Shown: in pieces, positions 57,075 to 64,000 of the stretch
Layout: each line of letters begins with the position of its first letter
Numbering within the stretch: position 1 is the first letter of the stretch
Assembly: GCA_019009955.1 (NCBI GenBank)
Contig: CM032230.1
Coordinates: 104,554,501 to 104,618,500, forward strand
Length of the DNA stretch: 64,000 nt
Direction: 5' to 3'
Origin: Riptortus pedestris
Taxonomy: Eukaryota > Arthropoda > Insecta > Hemiptera > Alydidae
Translations under genes and position numbers: made by a program
The notes under the pieces: model-generated
The model's database searches: none
What the model was told of the DNA's origin: nothing
Seen by the model: only the letters and a program-made list of their open reading frames with translations

Positions 57075-57290
57075 GGCTCAGGTTATCCATGGGAGTTAAC
57101 GCGTTGGTCTTAATACCACATGGTAAACCTAGAGTGGCGTATTGGATTCGTTCGAGTCTGGGCAATAGGAACAAATTATTGGCGAACTCATTAAATAAAG
57201 TCCTTAGTTCCTCCCCCTTGTTAGAAATGCGTGGTAACCTGTAGATAACCCGCCCCCAATAGCCATAGTAACACAAAGTGAATAAATAAC
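57075..57290 (+). mobile_element. tRNA-headed SINE, full length
   Basis: Head with GTTAACGCGTTGGTCTTAAT (box-A region) and GGATTCGTTCGAGTC (box B), body GGCAATAGGAACAAATTATTG and GAACTCATTAAATAAAGTCC, and the conserved tail GGTAACCTGTAGATAACCCG then CAATAGCC. It ends in AATAAATAACATTTAAC. Best complete copy of the family in the window. Confidence 0.75.
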
Positions 57291-57605
57291 ATTTAACATT
57301 ATTTTATTGTGTTATTGTTGATGAAGTATTTCCACACAATTCTTGGTCTATACCTTTTTATTAACGTCAAGATTTACTAATTTATTTGTATTTTCGTTTT
57401 TTAAGCTACCAGTAAGACCCCGCTACCTCTTAGTATTACTATTTATTGAACAGTATTGTTATAATATATTATTTAACGTAGCAATGGATGAAGATAAACT
57501 TCTTAAAACTATATGGTCCAAAATTATAACGCTACGAATTAAATTATTGATTTTGTTAAATAGTTGTTGTTTTGCGCTTTAAAATTTATATATCTGTTAC
57601 TATTA
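57291..57605. other. Unassigned AT-rich non-coding DNA
   Basis: Nothing recognised. Confidence 0.45.
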
Positions 57606-57785
57606 AGGTCCTCTTTGTGCTTTCACGGCAAATGGTGACGAGTCTACAGGTTAACACCCTTTCCCTACCAGGTTTGGACTAAAGATTTTATCTAATGAGT
57701 CTGTCACTAAATAAATTCCTATTGCCCTGCCGGGAATCGAACTCGCCTAAGTTTACAATGTGATACGGCTAACTGGGTCCCTTTG
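57606..57785 (-). mobile_element. tRNA-headed SINE, reverse orientation
   Basis: Tail in reverse (GACGAGTCTACAGGTTAACACC, CTTTCCCTACCAGG), body (ACTAAATAAATTCCTATTGCC) and head with the reverse of box B (GGGAATCGAACTCG). Confidence 0.7.
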
Positions 57786-58534
57786 TATGATGAACTAAAG
57801 ACACTGACAGAATTGTAGCTACAGATGTTAAATTTGTAAATACAAAAGATAGTGCTATAATAAGACTTAATTAATAGTCTAGATGAATTTCCTCTAAGAA
57901 ATAAAAGGACGTGTAAGAGATCAATTATTACTCAGGAATGTTGTAATTAGTTAACACTGTTTCTGGGTACACGCTTTTTTTTCTGCCGAGGTAAATGAAG
58001 TCCATAATAAGTTGAAAGAGACCCGTGTTAATCTACTAAGGTCTTTCAGTGTAACATAAATAAATTTAAGAATAAATTGGAATAGAGAAAGAGAGAGAGA
58101 GAGAGAATAAAAAGAAGAATCTAAGGACGTGAAACGCATACATACTTTTTTTTAAACTATCTGATAAAATTCCTTTATTTTTATTCCTTCCCGGAAAGGG
58201 ACTCCAAGCCACTGAATTATAAGGGTGCATGTTGGTCGCTAATGTGAGCAAGCTACGGACCATATAAACCCTTATCTGGAGTCAGTTTGCTGAAAACGAT
58301 ATATTGAAAAAATTATAATGTATTCTGGGCACGATAAGGGAACACGCACCTTCATAAACTACTCTAACTATGTACTTTAAATGTTTGCGATTAATAGTTC
58401 AAAGAGTTATTTTAAGAAATAGCATGACGTTTTACACTGTCTTTCTGAGGAAACTTGTGTTAAAGCACTCTGGAAAAGTATTTGCTCTCTAGTATGTACA
58501 TATGTGTGCGTGTGTCACGTATTTGAATTTATCT
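57786..58534. other. Unassigned non-coding DNA with (GA)n
   Basis: A (GA)n tract at about 58086-58107. Nothing else recognised. Confidence 0.45.
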
Positions 58535-58955
58535 CAAAGAAGTAAAAGTTCATTGAGAACAATATTTGGTATTTAGGCTTCAAATAAAGTGCTGCATAAT
58601 ATAACAGCTTATTGTTAATGTGACATGTGCAGGAGTGGGGGTTTACTGAAGGCAGAAAACTAAAAAATGCAAATATCTCGGTTAATAATCAAGATAGTGA
58701 AAAAACGTACATAACAACATTTATAGAACATTGGGAGATTGATTTTATATAATAGTACGATATGATGTGTAATAACGGAGATGTTAAGGATTTTCGATCC
58801 CTCTCCTCCTCTAAACCCGCACTCCTCCCCTCCCTCTGTTCGAATTTCAGACATTAACGAACGAGATCTTTATTTTTGCATAAAACGTTTAAATATAGAG
58901 TTCAGTATCGATCAAATAAAAATTACGACCGGTAAAACACTAACAGACAAATATA
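58535..58955 (+). mobile_element. HINE-like element, variant B, left half of an inverted pair
   Basis: Starts inside the variant B module (AAAGTTCATTGAGAACAATA), then body to ACACTAACAGACAAATATAT. The terminal 5' block is missing. It joins at the microsatellite position to an inverted copy. Confidence 0.8.
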
Positions 58956-58959
58956 TATT

Positions 58960-59250
58960 TACTTACTTGCCTGTTACCATTCTAGCTGTGGCAATGATTG
59001 TTTGATCGCAACTGGTTTTATGTAAAACTAATGATGAAGGTCTGATAATAGTGGATGGGAGGATGGGGTTAGAGGGGGAGGGGAAGAAAATTTAAAAGAA
59101 TCTAGATTATTTTGAGTCCGATCAAAAAATTGTATATAAGTAATCTTATGACAAAATTAACACCTTTTTCACGTTTTATCTCTTGAATATTAACTCAGAT
59201 AACTTGAATTGTTTTAATTTCCAGCCTTCAATAAACCTACGGTTGTACGA
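58960..59250 (-). mobile_element. HINE-like element, variant B, right half of an inverted pair
   Basis: TTGCCTGTTACCATTCTAGC, body with AAACTAATGATGAAGG, poly-G/A segment, TCTTGAATATTAACTCAG and the start of the B module (CCTTCAATAAACC). It shares only the microsatellite junction with its partner; neither has a 3' arm or palindrome. Confidence 0.75.
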
Positions 59251-59397
59251 TAGTTCTAAGCATATATTTTATTCAACGGATATTAACTATGATAATTTAA
59301 TAATAACGTCACCAATTCAGATTTCACGGCCATAATTCGAAACCTTTTATTCTGATCGTAATTACTTGAATTTAGTATTATGTTCATTTATAAAATG

Positions 59398-59545
59398 CTT
59401 ACTTATATTACTTTTGTTACTGGTTATTGTCTTTTATTATTTCTTATTGTTACTTGTTTGTTACCTGTTATTTATTTTATTTTGTTATTTGACTTTGTAC
59501 AATTCTTGACTTTTGAAAGTGCATTTCCATAAATAAATAAATCAA
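59398..59545 (+). repeat. LINE-type 3' tail fragment
   Basis: TTGACTTTGTACAATTCTTG, ACTTTTGAAAGTGCATTTCC and ATAAATAAATAAAT match 6045-6205. Confidence 0.5.
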
Positions 59546-59582
59546 ATTCTAAATCGAATTATTCAGTGTACGTTTAACCGTT

Positions 59583-59707
59583 TCATTCAACGGTAGTAAA
59601 TCTCTACGTCTGCTCATGTGATTTTAACCTTTTTTTTAGAAATAAAAAATATATGCCGAGATGCGGGTTGTCTGTGGAAAATATGCATACCGTTGACGGA
59701 ATTTTAA
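59583..59707 (-). mobile_element. HINE-like element, variant D, 5' end fragment
   Basis: TCAACGGTAGTAAATCTCTA, GTCTGCTCATGTGATTTTAA and the decayed end CCGTTGACGGAATTTTAAAA; parallels 39175-39285. Confidence 0.45.
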
Positions 59708-59808
59708 AACGTATGCTTTAGCTAATTCGTTCTTTATTTTACAATTACTTATATATATTGCTGTTACATTATTTTTATTTTTTTTAATTGAAGTATTTTT
59801 TTCCCCAG

Positions 59809-60009
59809 GGAACTACGTCCTTCTCTGGCGGAGAGGGTCGTCAGTGCTGACAGCCGATAAAATCATGGTAACTAGAGACTCGAGGTTTAGACTGGTCGAA
59901 GGTTTCAACCTGGAGATCTCTGATCTAATGCCCCAAGATGCCGGTGACTACGTCTGCCAGATAGGAGATGGTGACAACAGGGATCAAATACACACAGTAG
60001 AGATATTAG
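59809..60009 (+). CDS. Ig-domain exon of a lachesin/klingon-type cell-adhesion protein
   Basis: A 201-base internal exon. The acceptor is a T-rich tract ending TTTCCCCAG at 59808; the donor is G|GTAAG at 60010. It starts with two bases of a split codon and ends with one, so it is a phase 1-1 exon divisible by three, as usual for Ig-domain genes. Its 66 full codons read NYVLLWRRGSSVLTADKI.. and continue through RFRLVEGFNLEISDL and QDAGDYVCQIGD to RDQIHTVEIL. The D-x-G-x-Y-x-C signature marks the F strand of an Ig domain, and the C'-G strands are covered. The first Ig-domain cysteine must be in the preceding exon. The NRDQ-HTVEIL ending and LLWRRG start resemble insect Klingon and related lachesin-like proteins, which are membrane-attached adhesion molecules of neurons. 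No neighbouring exon was found here, so the introns are at least several kb (right) and possibly tens of kb (left). Confidence 0.88.
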
Positions 60010-60046
60010 GTAAGCCCACATCTTATTAGTATCCCTTACTTTATCC

Positions 60047-60185
60047 ATTTAATTGTTGTGATTTAAATAATTTATTAACGTCCACTTTTAGCAATTTAAT
60101 TGTTGTGATTTAAATAATTTATTAACGTCCACTTTTAGCAACTAAGGCTGATTGGGACGGGTTAACTTCAGGGATTAAGAATTTT
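60047..60185 (-). mobile_element. SINE tail fragment with 47-bp internal tandem duplication
   Basis: ATTTAATTGTTGTGATTTAAA..CACTTTTAGC occurs twice (60047-60093, 60094-60140), followed by AACTAAGGCTGATTGGGACG, the SINE tail in reverse. It begins fewer than 40 bases after the splice donor of the Ig exon. Confidence 0.75.
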
Positions 60186-60261
60186 ATTTAATGAAAATGG
60201 TTGTAATTAATGCTAATACCGTTCATATTATCCCCATGACAACTTCCTAAATTTACAGGGC

Positions 60262-60380
60262 GTTTACAATTTTTTAATTAAATTATTTATCAACTCCCAG
60301 TTTTTACAACTAAGGCTAATTGGGACGGGTTATCTACAGGTTACTACTCTTTACAAGGCTGGGTGGGACTAATGAGACAA
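60262..60380 (-). mobile_element. SINE tail fragment, second copy
   Basis: TTATTTATCAACTCCCAG, AACTAAGGCTAATTGGGACG, GGTTATCTACAGGTTACTAC and AAGGCTGGGTGGGAC; head absent. Confidence 0.7.
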
Positions 60381-60572
60381 ATTTAAAGAATTAATTTAAT
60401 TCTAGAAGTCTGGTTCATTTTTTTTTTTTTGGAGCTGATCCGAAATGTGTTATTCTTGTATCTACGCAGAGATCAGATATTGAAAAAACTGAGATGATTT
60501 TCTTTCTCTTGGAGTAATGTAATTACAATCGCTGTTCACGAGCCTGTAAATACTATACACAGACAGACAAAG

Positions 60573-60577
<5 letters not shown>

Positions 60578-60639
<62 letters not shown>
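60578..60639. repeat. Compound (AC)n(AT)n microsatellite
   Basis: About 19 AC units then about 11 AT units, next to a HINE-like copy but outside its usual microsatellite position. Confidence 0.95.
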
Positions 60640-60644
60640 ACAAT

Positions 60645-61097
60645 AATTTATTCAAAACAATATTTGGTATTGGAGATTGAAATAAGACGTTCTATGATAT
60701 TTAGACGTTTTATTATGTTTTATTGTTTACGTGCTATGATTAAAAGTGGGGGTTTTAGTTAGGTAAAGGCTGGAAATTAAAAATGCAAATAACTCGGTTA
60801 ATATTTGAGATCAAAATTATATTATTTACAACAAGATTGGTTTTATTCAATTTTTTGGCCCGCCTCATAATAACGGAAATTGAATTTTCGACCTCCCCCC
60901 ACCTTTAATTTGTATATCGAGGTTGGTAACAATCAAACAAACATTGCGACCACTAGAGCGATAACAGACATTTATATAGTTTTGAATGGACCTCATTTTT
61001 GTCATCTCCTACGTAGGATCGATGGATATGTGAAGAATATTTCTAATAGCACTTGAGACAACCTCAATAGCTGGTTTCCATAAGGGAAATCCTCTTA
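60645..61097 (+). mobile_element. HINE-like element, variant B, diverged
   Basis: Begins in the B module (AAACAATATTTGGTATTGG), body shortened, no microsatellite (ACAGACATTTATATAGTTTTG). 3' arm with GTAGGATCGATGGATATG and a broken palindrome (GGTTTCCATAAGGGAAATCC). Confidence 0.75.
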
Positions 61098-61799
61098 TTG
61101 GATAAACATGCTTAAATCCCCTTAAAAGTTATTTAAATGTAATAATCAATAGCTCCCTTCATTGGCTGTTCCCTTGTAGACAAGTCAGTTGAAAATAAAT
61201 AGCTACCTACTTAAAATGAATACATAGAAATAATTAAATTGATTGGTTTATACATTTACAGTTTACATTTTTCAATTTTAATTAGTTGGAACTGCCTAGG
61301 AAATTATACATATTTTATCTTCTCAACTAAAGCAATCAAGCTGTTTGATAAATGTAGTTTACTCTTGAATTATTACGGAGTGTATTTTATAAAATATTTA
61401 AGTAAATGTTCAATCAAATGGATAGTTTTATGATAAAAGCTAATATTAAAGTATTGATTGTAATTTCTCAGACGTGTTCTTGAAAAGGATTAGAGACTAC
61501 CTTTTTGGAAGTTTAGTTTAATCGACTACCGCTTGGAGTAGCAATCTGTTGCTGCCAATACTCTCTTCATCAATCACCTTTCTCCTCAGGTCTGCTACAT
61601 CATAATATCCGCTCCTCTGTATTTTCCTCCTAGGCCGTCTTTGTTGTTTCATCTACATCTTGTTGAACTTTCTCCTATCTCATCTTTCATCAACACTAGT
61701 GCGTAGATCCATGTCAAGTGGCGTAGGTACGTGTTAACTCATAGCCTTAGTGATGTGTGGTTACTGTGGTAGTATTAGTATACTATATTCTAGCACTCG
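61098..61799. other. Unassigned non-coding DNA
   Basis: AT-rich, with a more GC-balanced part at 61540-61720. Nothing recognised. Confidence 0.4.
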
Positions 61800-61911
61800 A
61801 TCTTAAGAGAAATCAGATATTGAGGTTGTTTGACGTTGCATTCATGACGCGATTTTTAAAAACCTTCCTAGGACGAAACTGAAGTTCGTTCAAACCTATA
61901 TATTTACGTTT
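61800..61911 (-). mobile_element. HINE-like element, 3' part (split copy)
   Basis: CTTAAGAGAAATCAGATATTG, TTCATGACGCGATTTTTAAA and GAAGTTCGTTCAAACCTATA; the 3' arm up to the TA tract. Confidence 0.65.
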
Positions 61912-62339
61912 ATTACAAAAATAATAATCGTCGTTTATTAGAGTTCTTTTGGGTTGCATAATTAAACACACAAGCTTTATCACTGCGCAATTTACTTGAC
62001 AATGCACTACACAATTGGTAAATAGTTCTTAACTATTACTCACAGTATGGACTGATAACTTCATTTCTTATTGCACAGTACATAACTCAAGATTACTGAA
62101 GTTCACACAAACACGGTACTGCACTGATGTTCACAAAGAACACAGCACTGCACTGTTCTTTATAGAAACACGGCACTGCACTGTTCTTTATAGAAACACG
62201 GCACTACACTGCTCTTCGCATAAAACACTTTACCGCAATGCAACTAAAATGATCTGTTCACTAAAGCTGCACTGGACCCACTGTTATTCACTTGAAGAGA
62301 ACTGAAAACAAACTAACTGAAGGGCCGAGCTTGGCCGCT
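61912..62339. mobile_element. Unidentified insertion with four 28-bp repeats
   Basis: About 430 bases separating two halves of a HINE-like element. It holds four direct repeats of CACGGCACTGCACTGTTC-type units starting at 62112, 62141, 62169 and 62197, and ends with GGGCCGAGCTTGGCCGC. Repeats of this kind near an end suggest a DNA transposon or LTR fragment. No coding sequence and no family recognised. Confidence 0.5.
62109..62221. repeat. Four 28-bp direct repeats
   Basis: Units share ACAC(G/A)GCACTGCACTGTTC(T)TTATAG. Units 2 and 3 are nearly identical; units 1 and 4 are diverged. Confidence 0.85.
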
Positions 62340-62662
62340 TTTATATTATCTTCAACGTATAAGCGTTTCATGTAAATCTAAATATTAAGTTCTTTATCGG
62401 CTAGAATGGACGATTGGGAGAGGGGGTATTTCGAAAAAATACAGGGCCAATCTTATTGAAACTTTACCCTTTAAATGTTGTTATTTACAGATGTTCACTT
62501 ATGCATATTAACTGATATAGTTGGATTTTCTAGATTTCTGACTTCAGTAAACCCTTACTCCTACTCATGTCATATTGAAAACAAGCTGCTATATCATGAA
62601 GCACTTTATTCTAAACTTAAATACAAAATATTTTTTTCAAGAGATCTTTAGTACTTCATTTT
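62340..62662 (-). mobile_element. HINE-like element, variant B, 5' part (split copy)
   Basis: TATAAGCGTTTCATGTAAATC, TCGGCTAGAATGGACG, then the B module (AAACCCTTACTCCTACTCATG, AAATACAAAATATTTTTTTC). Continues the copy begun at 61800. Confidence 0.65.
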
Positions 62663-62689
62663 ACTTTTCATTTATTTGACCTGACTTAA

Positions 62690-62960
62690 CCGTTTCAGGC
62701 GAGGCTAAAGATCATATTTGCTACGCCCTGAAATCGGAACTGGAATTTTGGGGGTTAAGAGGGGGGATTCGGAAATTCAAAATATCTCCGTTATTATGAG
62801 TCGGATCGAAAATTGTTATAAAACCTATTGTGTTAAACTCTTAATGTTCTACAGTTGTTATTGTATGTTTTTTTTTCGTTTCTGAAGTATTAATTGAGTT
62901 ATTCGTACTTTGTTGTTTTCTGCCTTCAGTACTCCCCTCCCCCTTCTATTTCCTGCCATA
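62690..62960 (-). mobile_element. HINE-like element, variant D, internal fragment
   Basis: GCCCTGAAATCGGAACTGG, GGGGGTTAAGAGGGGGGATTC, TTATGAGTCGGATCGAAAAT and the D module (ATTCGTACTTTGTTG). Both termini missing. Confidence 0.65.
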
Positions 62961-64000
62961 CTTTTGCTAAATTTTGAAAAATTTAACACTTCAATGACTG
63001 AAGAAATTTAATTCTTTCTAGTAAAATCTGATTCCGAAAAAACATCCCTGAGTAACGGCGACTAGTTATTTACATGGTGATTTACTCCCGAATATGAAGT
63101 TGAAAATATTGGATTTTATTTTTTGTAATTTTCATTATTTTATTCATGGTGAAGTAAGTGCTTTTTATTATTTTTGTTTAATTTAGTAGATTCGCTTTAC
63201 AAATAACTGGACATCTGTAACTAATATTCGTAGCTTACATATTTTCGGATCATTCTGTCATGATGACATACTCTTGTAGAAAGGTTTTTAAGACAACTGG
63301 GCAATAATAATAAGCAAATTACATTTCCAAAACTCTTTATAGGTCTTATTATTGTAATTTTCTATAAAGCACATTCGCGCATTTTTTTATTTCAAGCATA
63401 TAGTTCTCCCTTGTATCTGTTTGACTTTACAAAGACCAGTTATATATCTATACAGTTTTAATTCCGATTGTTGTGTTTTGAAACTAAAAAAAAAGAAAAA
63501 GGAAAAAGTTACGAAACAAAAATGAAAAACGAGAAGTTAGTGAACAAGGCTTTGCTCGACATTTCCCTTTTTAAATGATTTTATTTAAAACCCATCTCTT
63601 TTTGGACACTTGAAGAGAAGGTTCTTTACATTTTAAAAATTTACCAAGCTTGAATTATATTTACACTCCTCTCTTTCGAAGAGAAACAATTCAATTTGTA
63701 CACTTTTCGTTTTGAAGAGTAATCATCTTAAAACGAAATAAAGTGATTGCTGTAGCAATATTTAGATTAAATCTCTTCCATTTCTGTTTGGAATTATCTT
63801 TTCCATGTTTTGATGTTTAATAAGTTCAGACATAAAAGTGAATTTCTCTGTTATGAGTTTACTCCGATCAATATTTTTGTAGACTTCGTTAAAATTCTGT
63901 AACTAATAACCTTTTTTAGTGGTTTTTCTTTTTTTAAAAAGTAGCTATTGAGGTTGGTTACTTGGGAATATTAAATAAAAGTCCTTCAAACCTCCTCGAA
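62961..64000. other. Unassigned AT-rich non-coding DNA
   Basis: No gene recognised. AGCTATTGAGGTTGGTTAC near 63943 could be the start of another HINE-like copy cut by the window edge, but the match is short. Confidence 0.4.

Noticed and set aside
61580..61690. Minus-strand basic peptide of about 43 codons (MKQQRRPRRKIQRSGYYD..)
   Set aside because: Reminiscent of a transposase N-terminus but too short and with no flanking support.
62109..62221. Possible CRISPR-like array of 28-bp repeats
   Set aside because: Repeats abut one another with no spacers; they are a small tandem array inside an insertion.

Overview
The window looks like arthropod, most likely insect, nuclear DNA: AT-rich, gene-poor and heavily filled with transposon relics. 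The only host coding sequence I can support is one immunoglobulin-domain exon near the right end (59809-60009, + strand), with good splice sites and equal phases at both ends. Its sequence resembles the lachesin/klingon group of insect cell-adhesion proteins. The rest reads as a very long intron, or intron plus intergenic DNA. Assignment to a particular order (hemipteran-like retrotransposon remnants) is a guess. I see no bacterial genes, CRISPR array or rRNA.

Most of the recognisable sequence is one repeat family, present in about 35 whole, partial or decayed copies on both strands. In its own orientation it starts AAAGTCCGTCACGCAGG and carries a small hairpin (CGCAG..CTGCG). Next comes GCAGATTTCCCACGTG, a body, a (TA)n microsatellite of very variable length, a conserved 3' arm, and the palindrome GATTTCCCTTAAGGGAAATC ending in TGCTA(A). 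The GCAGATTTCCC word is repeated inverted inside the 3' palindrome. Sub-terminal inverted repeats, an internal dinucleotide microsatellite, a 3' hairpin and no target duplication are the layout described for Helentron-associated elements (HINEs such as DINE-1/INE-1 of Drosophila). I therefore call it HINE-like. At least four variants (A-D) share termini but differ in the module near the 5' end.

Layout: 1-3496, tandem duplication of a 0.7 kb spacer between HINE-like copies, one copy a probable recombinant; 3.6-4.4 kb, R1/Jockey-type LINE C-terminus; 4.5-10.2 kb, HINE-like copies (one inverted pair), SINEs and LINE tails; 10.2-14.5 kb, foldback arms, a miRNA-sized hairpin and a dead LINE with zinc-finger and endonuclease relics; 14.9-19.2 kb, a dense HINE-like cluster; 20-27 kb, Helitron ends, including a 0.8 kb Helitron with a remnant of Pif1-like helicase; 27-39.3 kb, LINE fragment, tRNA-like sequence, SINEs, 115-bp tandem repeats and a nested foldback with a 13-bp target duplication; 39.3-46.7 kb, relatively repeat-poor DNA with GC-balanced islands that may be regulatory; 46.7-55.3 kb, HINE-like copies, a 5'-truncated Jockey insertion with 12-bp target duplication and a second endonuclease-domain LINE relic; 56-57.8 kb, Helitron end and three tRNA-headed SINEs; 58.5-62.9 kb, the Ig exon embedded in HINE-like, SINE and microsatellite DNA; 63-64 kb, nothing recognised.

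The gene part is therefore one exon of a neural/epithelial adhesion protein. Everything else records waves of Helitron-type, LINE and SINE insertion and later recombination between copies. All homology statements rest on reading motifs by eye.
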